The position numbers were made by a program, and so were the translations under genes. Below, piece after piece: positions 21,864 through 32,440 of a DNA stretch of 64,000 nt. Below the pieces are notes generated by a model that saw nothing but the letters and a program-made list of their open reading frames with translations, had not been told where the DNA came from and searched no databases. This stretch comes from Leishmania martiniquensis (taxonomy: Eukaryota > Euglenozoa > Kinetoplastea > Trypanosomatida > Trypanosomatidae), in contig NC_090171.1 of the NCBI RefSeq assembly GCF_017916325.1, positions 2,574,501 through 2,638,500 of the forward strand, read 5' to 3'. Position 1 is the first letter of the stretch, and every line of letters begins with the position of its first letter.

Positions 21864-23229
21864 TGCGCGCGCGAGAGACGGAGAGAGAGACCCGGCAGAC
21901 AAGACTGGCTGAAGAAAATACAAGACAAAAAGGTGTCTCCGCGAATGGGTTCACCGCTAGCAGGAAGGGGCTTCGGGGAAGTGGAAGGCCATGGGTGGGG
22001 AGAAGAGACACGGATTGGAGTTCTCCACATTTGGCATGAGAGGCGCGCTTGGCGCGGCCGCCGAGGGCGTAAGGGACCCCACGAAAGACGGGGAGGGCCG
22101 CTGTCACACGGTGAGGGCGCTCCTCTGCCGCTGCGAAAATCGGTCGTTGGCCCCTCCCTCAGCATAAGGGATACGCCGCAGTGTAACGCTGCCCGTTCGC
22201 CTATCTTCAACGACGACCGCGCGCCCTACAGAAGCACATGCCACGCACACGGGTGTCGCCCTCTCCTCGCTCACTCCCTGCGCATCAAGCGCGTATGCGG
22301 GAGGCCGTCCATAGCGCGAGAACAAAAACTGAAATCGCTCTTTCACTGAGGTCTACGGCACCACAGTCACCAGGAGAGGGCCGTTAGAAGCGACGTTCAG
22401 AGCGCACGGCACAGCGAATCGCCAGAAAGGGAAACAAAAAGCAACAGTCAGGGCGATCATAAGAGGAAGTCTGAGCATCAAAGAGGCAGACGAAAGTTCG
22501 CCCTCTTTGCCATCCCGTACCTCTCGCCTCCCCCCTCGCCTTCTCCGCTCCCAAAGAGAAGGCGATAGCCGAAGGACAGCTTCTCGGTTTTCAACGCGTG
22601 CAGTCGCTGCCATGCCGCATCGGTCTGTGCCCGCGCATCCCTCCCCCCGCTCGCGTCACACAGGCCTGCCTCGCGTAGCTGCCACGCAGCGCCAGACACG
22701 CGCCACCCACAGCTGCGCACGCCGCCTCGTCGCTGCTCCCGCTACGCCAGCCCACAGCGCGCTGCCATCTCCCTCGAGGGGGTAAGGGAGCGGGGGAGGG
22801 GGTAGGGAGGGGTCGCTCAGGCTCCCCCGCACACCACTCGCCAGTGTGAGGGCCGGGCGGCACGCGTCCGAGTCGCGCTGGCGCTTTGCCCATCGCACCG
22901 GCGTGCTCGCCGTTGCGGGTCGCTCGAGCGCCACACCACCCACGGCCCCACCCGCCAACATCAGTAGCGATGCGTCTATGTAGCCAGCCGAGATGACGAG
23001 AGGGAAGAGTAACCGCCATGAGCGAGGGCAGCGGGAGTCACGAGAGGTGCGAGTCATAGTCGAGGCGCTCCTACGCAAACTCAGACAAAGAGCGCGTGAG
23101 AGAAAGGGATGACGAAGAGTGCATGAACGGCTCCCGTATCCATCTTGCAAGGCCGCTCTGGCAAAGCACCCCCCCTCCCGCCTACAGCGCTCTATTTTCT
23201 TGTCCTACTGCGACTCGTCGCTTTCTCGC
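21864..23229. other. Spacer containing truncated repeat A copy 2
   Basis: Holds repeat A copy 2 (22611-22975), about 255 nt past the stop of the TMEM184-like gene. Nothing else is recognised. Confidence 0.6.
22611..22975 (+). repeat. Dispersed repeat A, copy 2 (right end truncated)
   Basis: Same left end as copy 3 and same orientation as all others, but homology stops after the GATGCGTC motif, losing about 195 bp. It includes the G-quadruplex-type run at 22792-22812. Confidence 0.9.
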
Positions 23230-24348
23230 TCATCGATTGTGAACGATATCCCGCATGTCCATCAAAATGTCTTCATGTTTCAGCGTGTACTTGAGATTCT
23301 CCGTGACAGAGTAGCGGATGGGGGGAATGGTGCGCGTCGGCAGGCCGTCCTGGCTCGAGATGTCCTCGATAACGCAGCCGTCTGCGCCGCCGTTGATCAT
23401 GTACTCGTCGCTGCCAAAGCAGTACTTGTGCGCAAAAGCAACGAACATCATCTCTACGCAAATCAGCAAGTCCTGCAGCGCCGCCGGGGTGTCCTCCGCC
23501 TTCCAGTAGGAAAAGGTGGGCAGCAAGCCAGCTGCGGATACGAGTTGAATGAGCAACCCTTGCCAGAAGGAGAGGAAGATGACCGCCTTCACGCAGAGGA
23601 ACTTCAGGAACACGTTTCGGCCCTCGATCAAGTCTTTCAAGCCCATGTAGAAGTACATCAAAGCTGTAAAGGCCACGGTGATGGAGATGTTGTACACCAA
23701 ATAAGTCCAGAACGTTCCCTTTGTCACGTCAAACATGCTCGTTCCCATCGCATCCTTCGCCGTGAGGATGACAACAATGATGGTGACAAGAGGCTTCAAG
23801 AGCATAAACTGGAAAAGACACAAGCGGCATTTTTGCACGAAGGTCGGCGTCACCTTAATGGGATCCAAATAGCAGAAAGGGAAGACCTGCCGCACCGGCG
23901 GGCGCTCCTCGATCATGAGGGTGCGGTACACGGTATCGATACCGCCCATCAGCGCGATCATGAGCTGAAAGAAGGCGTAAATAACGTAGCTCTCGTAGGT
24001 GTCTCGGATAAGGTTGAGATACTCGGCCGCGCCGGGAGCGAGCAGGCTCATTGAAGAGATCATAGCGAATAAGGGCACCATGAAGAGAATGCGGACAATC
24101 TTCGTCTGGCACTCCGGGTCGGAGAAACATGTGAGGTGCTCAAGAATTTGGATGCACGATAGCAGCGTTGCGAAGATGGCACAGTAGCCAGCAACGAAGT
24201 TCGGCACCACGCTCTGGTTCTTCAAGACCGTTGAGAGGATAATGTAGATGAAGAGAAGCAGGCCGACCACACAGGCGAAGGTGCCAGCCCAGTAGTACAT
24301 CTTTCGCCGCTCCGTCTTCCAGCGTTGGAGGACGGAAAAGAAGCTCAT
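23230..24348 (-). CDS. TMEM184 / organic solute transporter alpha family membrane protein
   Basis: A 372-residue protein from the ATG at 24348, with about seven transmembrane helices (around residues 18-40, 50-72, 86-106, 122-142, 180-200, 214-236, 250-275). The order of motifs is that of the OST-alpha/TMEM184 family (Pfam Solute_trans_a): an N-terminal basic stretch before helix 1, an R-D-x-Y-E-S-Y-V-I-Y-x-F motif at about 115-126, a P-F-C-Y-L segment near 156, and the K-x-F-x-x-V-K-x-V-I-F-L-S-F-W-Q-G motif near 247-263. The C-terminal cytosolic tail of about 80 residues is polar. Family members are implicated in bile acid/steroid transport (animals), vacuole function and vesicle traffic; the substrate here is unknown. 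Confidence 0.88.
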   Translation of the reverse strand: MSFFSVLQRWKTERRKMYYWAGTFACVVGLLLFIYIILSTVLKNQSVVPNFVAGYCAIFATLLSCIQILEHLTCFSDPECQTKIVRILFMVPLFAMISSMSLLAPGAAEYLNLIRDTYESYVIYAFFQLMIALMGGIDTVYRTLMIEERPPVRQVFPFCYLDPIKVTPTFVQKCRLCLFQFMLLKPLVTIIVVILTAKDAMGTSMFDVTKGTFWTYLVYNISITVAFTALMYFYMGLKDLIEGRNVFLKFLCVKAVIFLSFWQGLLIQLVSAAGLLPTFSYWKAEDTPAALQDLLICVEMMFVAFAHKYCFGSDEYMINGGADGCVIEDISSQDGLPTRTIPPIRYSVTENLKYTLKHEDILMDMRDIVHNR

Positions 24349-25650
24349 GGCGGCAATGACAGTAGGTGGAAAATCGTCAACGTGCGCGGTGATGCGGGGG
24401 AAGGAGGGGGGACAATGGTGAGCAGTGCAGCAGCGAAGAACAAAACAGCGAGCAAGGCGTCAGCGCACACTGAACAAAAAAAATGACACGCCCGCACAGC
24501 TGTTGTCTCTCTTCCTCACGTGAGTGCACGACCACCGCCAGCAGCGTACCGTTTCACCTACCGTAGCTGCCGCCGCAGCAAGCACGAATACAGGGGTGAT
24601 ACGCACAACCGCAAAACCCCGTCGGACCCGCCACGAGCCTCACGCGCACGAGCACGCACAGCGAAAAGAAGAGAAGGAAACACACACACACACACACAAA
24701 GGGAGGGGAGGGGAGGGTGATGCAGAAAGAAAAGAGAAAACGCCAATATGCATATATATATATATGTATGCATATGTAGATCTAAAGCAACGCCCCTCTC
24801 GTACACTCGAGGAGACCCACCGATGAGCTGCACGTATCTCGCGTGAAGCCAGCGCCGAAATTTTCGGCCGTTGGTGGTGCTGAGCGCACTGGAAGATGCG
24901 CAATAGGCTTCAGAAAAAAACGCGGTGGAGACGCTTGTGGAAATAAGACACCTACACCTGTCGCGCGCGCAACTAGTCTGTGGTGATGCAGCGCACGAAT
25001 GGTGGGGAAGGCAAATGTGGGCCGCGGTGGAAGTTCACGATACGCGATGTGGGAAGTGCGAGCAGATGCACGCCACTTTATGTGCGTGCTTGGTCGCAAG
25101 CCGCGTTGCAGTCGGCGTGTTTGAGTTTCATTGGCATGCACGCAATAAAAGATGCCCATGAAGTCCAAGAGAGAGAGGCGGGGGGGGCACAAAGTCACAG
25201 AAGAAAATGCACGGCAGTCGCGCACGGTCTTTCATCACGGGCAACGCCACGCGTGTCAGTAGTTGTGACGCGTGCACGGAAGGTGTCTCCCGCACCCTTT
25301 ACATGGAGGCACCTTTCTGCCACAGAGGCATCTGGGTAAGTAACGGGAAAGGGAGCGGTTCCTGGAGCGTGCTGCGCAGGGTGGTATGCCGCCATTTCAT
25401 CTTTCACACCAAAAGAGCGTCACTTTTAGGGGGTGGCGGGAGGGGAGGGTGCGGCGACCAGTCCGCGTGAGAAGTCAGCGGTCCCCTCCTCGGGTGGATG
25501 TGGAAGAAAGGGAATCGCCCCACAGTTCGGGTGCAGAAGCTCAGTGATGAGACGCGGCGCATGCGTGGAACTGAAGCGCCCGCGAAGGCACGCCAGTGTG
25601 CTAAAACGGGCACAGACCCGAGAAAGGCCGCAAGCCCCCCCCACGCGTCA
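24349..25650. other. Noncoding spacer with microsatellites
   Basis: (AC)n at about 24681-24699, G-rich (GGGGA)n at 24701-24717 and an AT-alternating tract at about 24750-24777. No gene is seen. Confidence 0.5.
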
Positions 25651-27084
25651 TCAAGCAGGTATGAGATCGAACATGTTCAGCGAGAGTTCGCGCGCCAGTT
25701 CCTGGGCAGTGCTCACCGGGATCCAGCAATGGTACGAGCGGTGCCGCTGCGAGACAACCGGGGTGAGCAAGCCCCAAGCGACAAAGCCCTGAACGTATTG
25801 CAGCGCCACATCTGACGTGGTGAACTCGAGCGGATCGATGTGCGGAGTGCACATTCGCAGCATGGCGTCGTAGAGAAAGGCAAGCCGGCGCAATGTTAGG
25901 ACATGGGCGGAGGCGGAGAGAACAGCAGCCTTGTGCGATTGACCTTTCGCCTCATGCGTCGGCGCCCTGCGCTCCGCACTCCCCATGCGACCAAAAACCT
26001 GATGCTGCTTGCGCTTCGGCACTGCCCCGCCGTAGAAAGCAGCGAAGGCGAGGAGAACCGCCGAGTAGCCCAGCCGCTTGAGAGCCATCACGAGTGGGCT
26101 CTGCGCGGCCGCCGCCCCGCCATCGCCCGTGCCAGATGCAGTCATCGCCGACGAAGTGCCGCCACCACCATCGCTCCGGTACTGACCCCAGGCTGCAGCG
26201 AAGTGGCGTGCATTCAGCCTCTTGATTGTGTTCGTGGTGGCAGCTACAGATGCCGCCGCTTCTCCGGTCTCCGCCGACGCAGCTGATGTGGCTGCTGCCA
26301 CCTCCAGCAGTAACGGGGGGAGAACCTGATACACGCGCTGAACGAGCAGACGGACATCGCGGCTGACGACACTAGAGCACATTGGCTGGTGAGTGGCGTA
26401 GTAGGCGAACGCATCCAGCGCGACATGATTTACGTCATCGGCACTCAGCGTGATCGTTGAGGCGGTGTTTAACGCGCGCTCCCCTTCTTCTTCCACCGGC
26501 TCGGGGCTTGTGAAGAGTCCATGCTGCTCCTCGAACTGACGCCGCAGCCACTGCACGATCTTCTGCGGCTCCGGGCGGGCGATGAAGTGGTATCGAAAGC
26601 AGTTCGACAGGCGCAGCGGCAGCTCCGATATCAACCACAAAATAACCGTACAGCTCTGCTGGGCAGGCGAGAGCAAATAGTACGAGAGCCACAAATTTAT
26701 CTCCTCCGCGCTGTACTCCAAGGTGTCCGCGTCGTCCACGACAAGATGCAACTCAGCCTGCTTCGGATGCGTCTCCGCCCACTCGATGAGCGATGCGCCA
26801 AATTCCAGCGGCGTGCACTCGTAGCTCAGGCGACGTCGCCGCGCGTTGGGAAGAATACGATACGTAAGGTGTTGCAGCAGCCCATGCGACGCGCTGCGCG
26901 CACTCACGTACTCCACACAGAGGGCCGCCGCGTCGCCGTCGCCACTGCGCAGGGCCCGGCGCTCACGCGCCACCAGGTACTCAAGCACTACTGTAGTCTT
27001 GCCACTGCTAGGCGGGCCGACAACGCAGACGTAGCCGGAGCCAAAGATCACCGTCGCGTCCAGCTCGTCACGAAGATCCCCCAT
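25651..27084 (-). CDS. ORC5-like origin recognition AAA+ ATPase (T. brucei Tb7980-like)
   Basis: A 477-residue protein. The frame opens upstream at a GTG, so the ATG at 27084 is taken as start. Walker A is G-P-P-S-S-G-K-T-T (about 23-31) and Walker B is L-H-L-V-V-D-D-A-D (about 112-120, DD in place of the usual DE). The AAA+ core reaches about residue 200. A low-complexity Ala/Ser/Gly insert follows (about 265-320), then a C-terminal part resembling the ORC5 C-terminal winged-helix region: S-A-V-L-L-A-F-A-A-F-Y, then R-L-A-F-L-Y-D, then Q-Y-V-Q-G-F-V-A-W-G-L-L. T. brucei Tb7980 is an ORC1/CDC6-interacting protein of the divergent trypanosome origin complex, and as I recall its gene lies next to RFC3, as here. 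Role: DNA replication initiation in the nucleus. Confidence 0.78.
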   Translation of the reverse strand: MGDLRDELDATVIFGSGYVCVVGPPSSGKTTVVLEYLVARERRALRSGDGDAAALCVEYVSARSASHGLLQHLTYRILPNARRRRLSYECTPLEFGASLIEWAETHPKQAELHLVVDDADTLEYSAEEINLWLSYYLLSPAQQSCTVILWLISELPLRLSNCFRYHFIARPEPQKIVQWLRRQFEEQHGLFTSPEPVEEEGERALNTASTITLSADDVNHVALDAFAYYATHQPMCSSVVSRDVRLLVQRVYQVLPPLLLEVAAATSAASAETGEAAASVAATTNTIKRLNARHFAAAWGQYRSDGGGGTSSAMTASGTGDGGAAAAQSPLVMALKRLGYSAVLLAFAAFYGGAVPKRKQHQVFGRMGSAERRAPTHEAKGQSHKAAVLSASAHVLTLRRLAFLYDAMLRMCTPHIDPLEFTTSDVALQYVQGFVAWGLLTPVVSQRHRSYHCWIPVSTAQELARELSLNMFDLIPA

Positions 27085-27651
27085 AGCGGATCCTGCATCT
27101 TCCACGGCGCCCTCAACAAAGTAAAAGCGTGTGTGTGTGTGTGTGTGTCACACTCTCTATGCTCGAGTCGCGCTCCTGAGGGTCTGCATTCGAGACCGTG
27201 TTGGTTTGAGGGCCGTAGGGACTCCAAGACGCGTGAGCAGCAACGCTTCCTGATATCGGTCCCCTTTTGGTCGCTGGGGTAACCGCAACCGCAAGGCGAA
27301 GAAGCTCTCGATGCGTTTGGCCGCAAGTGTGTGGACGCCCACCTCTTTCTGGAGCCAAGCGAGAGCCCCGGCGTGAGGAGAAAGAGGGAGAAGAGATCGA
27401 TAAGAGAACAGAAGAGGAGCGGTGCCACGGCGATTTTGGCCATTACGCGAGTGCCAGCGCAAAGAGGTATGAGACTGAAGTATGCACTGAGCCGCTGGTG
27501 TCCAAGTCCCGGTTTGCAGCGTCACCAAGTACGTCGATAGGTGTGCGCGCTTCCATTTCGTTCCGCGCCGTCGCCCTCCCCCCCAGCACACACACACACC
27601 GTTTTAGGGGCGCGATGGCCGAGATGATGACGAATTCTCTCTAACTTCTCA
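27085..27651. other. Noncoding spacer with (TG)n
   Basis: A (GT)n run at about 27129-27148 and a (CA)n run near 27587-27599. No gene is seen. Confidence 0.5.
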
Positions 27652-27807
27652 TCATACCCACACAGGACGCTTCGTGCTGTTGTTGTTGAATCGTTTGCCG
27701 TACCCACTCGAAAAGTCGATGAGGAAGAGCGCATGTGCGAGAAGCAACAGCATCACAACGAATCCACCCCACCCATCCCCTTCAACGTAACCGGGACTCA
27801 TGGACAT
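27652..27807 (-). CDS. Possible 51-residue single-pass membrane protein
   Basis: From the ATG at 27807 the ORF encodes 51 residues. After a Gly-rich start comes one strong hydrophobic helix (about residues 16-30), then a conserved-looking Y-G-K-R-F stretch and a polar Asn/Thr/Lys tail. Frame and composition are plausible for a small organellar or ER subunit, and the interval between its neighbours fits an extra gene. It could equally be a chance ORF; no family is recognised. Confidence 0.4.
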   Translation of the reverse strand: MSMSPGYVEGDGWGGFVVMLLLLAHALFLIDFSSGYGKRFNNNSTKRPVWV

Positions 27808-27926
27808 CCCAGCAAGGACGCTCAGCAGTACAGGCGAACGCACGCACCGTTCGAGGCTTCGTTTTGCTTTTCACCAAGTAGCTCTTGTCTCATGTCAGTC
27901 CGTGACGCCTCCTCGAAGCGGAGACG

Positions 27927-28154
27927 CTAAGGCATGTCCTTGTACGCCTGTGTGTAGTTCCACCTGTTTGTCTTGAAGTGTCGTCGCTTGCTGAAGCGAT
28001 TGCGAGCGTCACAGGCGGCCTGGTGCGAAGGGTGGAAGCGTTTATCGCGCATGAAACGGTGACGGTACTTGTGACCGCAGAACCAGTGAGCCACACAGTT
28101 CACGTTGGTCGGCTGGAAGAGCGCCATGCTTGGCAGCGTGGGGCGAAAGAGCAT
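27927..28154 (-). CDS. Small basic protein, probably mitochondrial (unknown)
   Basis: A 75-residue ORF from the ATG at 28154 (the longer frame starts only at a TTG). It is rich in His, Arg, Lys, Phe and Trp, with two Cys early (about residues 20 and 26) and a third at 48. The N-terminus (M-L-F-R-P-T-L-P) could be a short mitochondrial presequence. The rest, with R-H-R-F-M-R-D-K-R-F and R-F-S-K-R-R-H-F-K, looks like a small ribosomal or RNA-binding protein. The amino-acid use is far from that of random frames nearby, so I think it is a real gene. A mitoribosomal or editing-associated role is inference. Confidence 0.65.
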   Translation of the reverse strand: MLFRPTLPSMALFQPTNVNCVAHWFCGHKYRHRFMRDKRFHPSHQAACDARNRFSKRRHFKTNRWNYTQAYKDMP

Positions 28155-28907
28155 CCTGATAGCTCTGAGAAATGCCAACGACAAAAAAATTAAGGACAAC
28201 GATGAGGCAACTCTCCCACCCTTTCAAAGATTGCGTATCTCATGCAATTCGATTGCGCAGGGGATTGATTCGAGCCTCTCTCTGTCTCTGCCTGGTGTGT
28301 GTGTGTGTGTGCGTGTGTCTGTGTCTGTGTGCCACCACGTGCGCGATGCACGCGCACACCAAAGACGAGGTCAGACAAGAGGGGCCCGCAGCGAGAGAAA
28401 GAAAAAGGGGAGGAAGAGGAGGCAGCGGTGCAGATGGGAGATGAGCGCAGGGGCTGAGATGAGGGGAAAGCAGCAGAGCACGCATCGTCCGTAGTCTGTG
28501 CTGGTGCGACACAACAGGGGGAAAGGGGGGAGGAGGGAGGAAAGCCTCAGCGAATGACAGTGAGTGAGGTACACTCAATGACACGAAAGGAAGACGCCGA
28601 CGCGTCTCTGTCTGAGAAGAGTCGTCTGTGAAGCAGTCACAGCGACTTCGTCCCAGCCCGCCCCCAAGCACCAAAAAAAGCTTTTTGTTTGGTGCAGGCA
28701 TGGGACGCTTCCCGGCGCAGCACGCTTTCTATGGAGATCGTATAGCCCGACAACGCCCGCGCTTGGCTGACAATTAAGAGGCGAGCGCGCGCACGGTCTT
28801 GCACCCGCTCCGTTTCGGTATTTTCTGGAATGGTCTCTATGCATCCGAGGGTACGGGGCTCGTGTTCACTATGTGCCCAGTTGAATGCACGAGGGGGTTG
28901 GAGTGCG
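28155..28907. other. Noncoding spacer with GT repeat and hairpin
   Basis: A (GT)n run at about 28297-28330. An imperfect hairpin lies at 28668-28695 (8-bp arms GCACCAAA/TTTGGTGC). Purine-rich 28390-28560 would be a pyrimidine tract on the minus strand, a fitting splice signal for the small gene to its left. Confidence 0.5.
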
Positions 28908-29960
28908 CTACTGCTGCTTGATGAGCTTCATGACACCAGCCACAAAAGCCTCGAGGTGCAGAATCGGCTTCGTTCCCAGCTTCATATTGTGGTCGTACTT
29001 AGCGGCGAGTTCAATCAGAGGGCGCTGAAGGGCTGGCGTCACCGCCGTCAGTAAGCTATCAACCAGTGTCTTTAAAATGGTCTCGCCGGAGATGCACTGG
29101 GCGAGAAGATCGTAAAACTTGAGCCGGATCTCGTGCAGCCTCTTTGGCGTCTGCTCCGCCACGATGTCGTGCGAGATTTCGTCCAGAAACAACTTCCAGT
29201 CCGCCTGCGGTATTGCTTCGCCGTTGCCGCTCCAATCCACCCTCATCATAGCAGACGCCTCCAGCATCAGTAACCCGCGGCGCAGATTGCCCTCGGAACG
29301 CAGCGCTAGCGACTGCAAGAACGCCGCCGAGGGAAGTGAGCGACCCTCACCCTCGCAAACGTGTTGGACGGCCAGCTTAAGATTCTCTTTCGAGTGCGCA
29401 GCGACGCGGATCCCGAGGCAGCGGGACCGCAGAGGCGGAATCAGGCGTGAGGTCGAGTTGCAGATGAGAAAGAGCCGGCACGTGCTCATGTACTTCTCCA
29501 TTGTCCGTCGAAGCGCGTGTTGGGCACTGCGGCTCATCTTATCCACGTCGTTCAGCATCACCACCTTGTATGGCACCCTCTTCGGGTTGGCGGTGGTATG
29601 CAAAGGTACAGTCTGCGCTATCTCGCGGATCATCTGCATCACGATCGAGCGATCGTAGTTTCCGGCGTCGGACGGGTTCATGTCGATGTGATGAGGTGAG
29701 CTGAGGGTGGCGATGTCCACGACCTTGCTATCCGATACCTGCACACTCTTGTGCTCCAGGCGCACCGAGTAGATGCTGGGGCCGTAGATCTCGTGTAACA
29801 TTGCCATGGCGCGAGTCTTTTTGCCGCTGCCAGACGGGCCGTAGAACAAAAGGTGCGGAAGGTCCTGCGCCTTCGAAAGGCGAGTCAGCACCTCCTTCAG
29901 TTCCGGGTACAGCTCCACATCCTTTAGTGTCTTTGGTCGATATCGGTCCACCCACAACAT
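28908..29960 (-). CDS. RFC3: Replication factor C subunit 3
   Basis: A small subunit of the clamp loader that opens PCNA and places it on primed DNA in the nucleus. A 350-residue protein from the ATG at 29960, beginning with the RFC box M-L-W-V-D-R-Y-R-P. Walker A is G-P-S-G-S-G-K-K-T at 41-49; the double Lys is typical of human RFC3/yeast Rfc5. Walker B is degenerate (M-L-N-D-V-D-K-M in place of DEAD), again as in that subunit. L-R-R-T-M-E-K-Y and the S-R-C box (sensor/Arg finger) follow. The C-terminal helical collar spans about 240-350. Length and motifs are full and intact. The adjacent ORC-like gene also acts in replication, but the neighbourhood is ancestral in trypanosomatids rather than a functional operon. 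Confidence 0.95.
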   Translation of the reverse strand: MLWVDRYRPKTLKDVELYPELKEVLTRLSKAQDLPHLLFYGPSGSGKKTRAMAMLHEIYGPSIYSVRLEHKSVQVSDSKVVDIATLSSPHHIDMNPSDAGNYDRSIVMQMIREIAQTVPLHTTANPKRVPYKVVMLNDVDKMSRSAQHALRRTMEKYMSTCRLFLICNSTSRLIPPLRSRCLGIRVAAHSKENLKLAVQHVCEGEGRSLPSAAFLQSLALRSEGNLRRGLLMLEASAMMRVDWSGNGEAIPQADWKLFLDEISHDIVAEQTPKRLHEIRLKFYDLLAQCISGETILKTLVDSLLTAVTPALQRPLIELAAKYDHNMKLGTKPILHLEAFVAGVMKLIKQQ

Positions 29961-30701
29961 GGCTGATACAGCACACACCAAGCCGACAACTACGGCAAAC
30001 GTGTGAGGCTATCGATGTTTACGAGAGCAAGCAACAGAGGTTCGCAGAAAAGCGGCGCACCTTTCTCTCTGGGAGTGTAAGCGCGCTCCAAGAACTTCTG
30101 TTTGAATTGTCTGCTCGCTTTATCTTCTATTCGTGAGCAGTTGCAGCAGCCTCGGGTGAAGGATGCGGTATGCATACACTGCACCTAAAGTCAAGTTCAC
30201 CGTGGCCCTCGCGCACCGCCAGTGTATCAGAGAAGCAGAGAAGTAGGGTCAAGAGGTTCAACTTGTTTATATCTGAGTGCATCCGCACCCCTATGCGAGT
30301 TGCCCGAGCAACCACAAGCGCACAAGTACACAATCTAGTGAGCGCCGCGTCCCCCCTGCGCTTCCTTTCGGCGCCACTTGCCTTATCTTACGCGGCGTAC
30401 CATACATACAATTCGCCTCAGATGCGTTGCCAACGCACAGGCACCAACACTAAGCCCTCCATTGCCGCTAATCACTTCGCTTTTGTGAAAATCACTGAAT
30501 ACCAATCAAAATTGCAGTGAAAAAAGCGCGCCATGGGTCCCATCACGTCGTGAGAGACGCGATGGAGGAGGAGGAAGTGAAATGGAAACAGCAGACATGC
30601 CCGACAGAGATACTCCGAGACGTAGAAACGCGACGCTTACACACACACACACGGCTGCCCACACAAACAAGCGTTCCTTCCGCACACGTGTACATTCGTT
30701 G

Positions 30702-31260
30702 CCATGCCGCATCGGTCTGTGCCCGCGCATCCCTCCCCCCGCTCGCGTCACACAGGCCTGCCTCGCGTAGCTACCACGCAGCGCCAGACACGCGCCACCC
30801 ACAGCTGCGCACGCCGCCTCGTCGCTGCTCCCGCTACGCCAGCCCACAGCGCGCTGCCATCTCCCTCGAGGGGGTAAGGGAGCGGGGGAGGGGGTAGGGA
30901 GGGGTCGCTCAGGCTCCCCCGCACACCACTCGCCAGTGTGAGGGCCGGGCGGCACGCGTCCGAGTCGCGCTGGCGCTTTGCCCATCGCACCGGCGTGCTC
31001 GCCGTTGCGGGTCGCTCGAGCGCCACACCACCCACGGCCCCACCCGCCAACATCAGTAGCGATGCGTCGCGGTCATCCCCCCTCCCCATGCGACGCCGGC
31101 GCCTGACCCGCTGTCGCCCCACCACAGGTGCTTCCACCGGAGTAAAAGAAGAAGGGTGGGGGCGGGGTCGAGCGGCTGGCTGGTTTTCTCGCACCCAGCG
31201 TTTGAGGGAGGGTGGGGGGGACAGGGCCGTGCGATGCCACGCGCCATGAGGCATTTCCGC
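30702..31260 (+). repeat. Dispersed repeat A, copy 3 (full length)
   Basis: About 559 bp, same orientation as the other copies. The left end (CATGCCGCATCGG) is shared with copy 2 and the right end with copy 1. G-quadruplex-type run at 30884-30904. Confidence 0.92.
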
Positions 31261-31410
31261 GGGTCCCGGCGAGCGACAAAGGTGTACATGCATCGGAAAT
31301 GATGGAGGGCGTCGCCAGTGAGAGACGAACGCTCGGACCTGTGTCTGTCCCTTTGCACGCGCGTGCCAGTCCCTTTTCGTTAGCCTCCTCAGTACACTGC
31401 GTCAGCGCCA

Positions 31411-31700
31411 ATACGTCAAGAGGGACTGCACGCATGCAGCCACCACTCACCCCCAGCCCTGCCGCAAGAGGGGCGAGCCGCCTGCCAGTGAGCCGGGCCG
31501 TGCGCCTAGCGCGCTCTCCTGCTCCTGCTGCGCACGCGTGCCGCGCAGTCCGCCGCCACACAGGCCTGGGTGCACTGCACGCCTCGATACAGGCGGACGC
31601 CGTCGCTTCAGGCCGCGGCACCCGGCGAGGGGGCAGTGGGGGGTGACTCTCCACGCTGGAGCCGGGAGGTCTCGCTGGCGCCACTCGCGGTGCTCCCGTC
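31411..31700 (-). repeat. Dispersed repeat B, copy 3 (inverted, truncated)
   Basis: The reverse complement of about 19242-19530 of copy 1, starting with AATACGTCAAGAGG and breaking off after GGTGCTCCCGTC. This is the only copy in the opposite orientation. Confidence 0.9.
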
Positions 31701-32440
31701 GGCCGCCCAGCATTCGTCTTCTTGCGGTGTGCAACGGTTGCAGCGAATGGGGCGCCTGGGAGCGTCACCCACGACCAATGTGGATGCCGTTCGCGTTGGC
31801 TTCTCTGCCACGGCCGATGCCGAGGGTTCCCAACGGCGCCTCCCTCCCTTCCCCTTCCCTGTGCGGCGATCCCCAGTGGCCCGAAAGAGGAGCCAAAATC
31901 GGAGGCGCAGGTGGCGTGGACTGATAGCAGCACGGCGTCTGCCTCAACGCGCCGTACAATGTGAATCAGATAGACGGAAGGACGGGAAACGAGACGAGAC
32001 GAAGACACGGATGGCGCTGTGCACACAGATGCGCGCACTGAGGCACGCGCTGGGAGGATAGGGGAGGGTAAAGGTAACTCGACAGAAACGCGCGCCGAAA
32101 ATGACAACGACCAAGGACCTCGTCAGGAGGCACGTTTGCAGTTTTTTTTTTGAGGACGGTGTCGGAGTGGGTACGTCAGCGTGGATGCAGTTACAAGAGT
32201 CCAGGGTAAGGAGAGGGAAAGCAGCCGTTGATTTGCGTAGCAAGCGCTCGGTCGAGCATGCCTCCTCCGACTGAAGTAGCGTTGCTTTGCCCCATCCTCG
32301 GGTACCCCTGTACGCTACCCCTTTCGTCACGATACGTTGCCTCGCGGCCATCAAGGCCCCGACCGCCACTTCCCTCTCCTCATCCGCTGTTCTCTCTGCC
32401 GCGGCGCCTAGACGGAGACGCACACCTTCACCACGTCCGT

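Larger units (their letters stand above)
29961..32440. other. Spacer containing repeat A copy 3 and inverted repeat B fragment
   Basis: Nothing gene-like between 29961 and 30700. Then repeat A (30702-31260), an unrelated 150 bp, and an inverted piece of repeat B (31411-31700). The remaining 740 bp up to the carrier stop codon shows no feature. The 344-residue minus frame crossing both repeats is spurious. Confidence 0.6.

Noticed and set aside
27085..27105. 7-residue extension of the ORC5-like protein
   Set aside because: Starts with GTG; eukaryotic initiation at the ATG at 27084 is preferred.
31073..32107. 344-residue minus strand frame
   Set aside because: A chance fusion of frames through repeat B copy 3 and repeat A copy 3.
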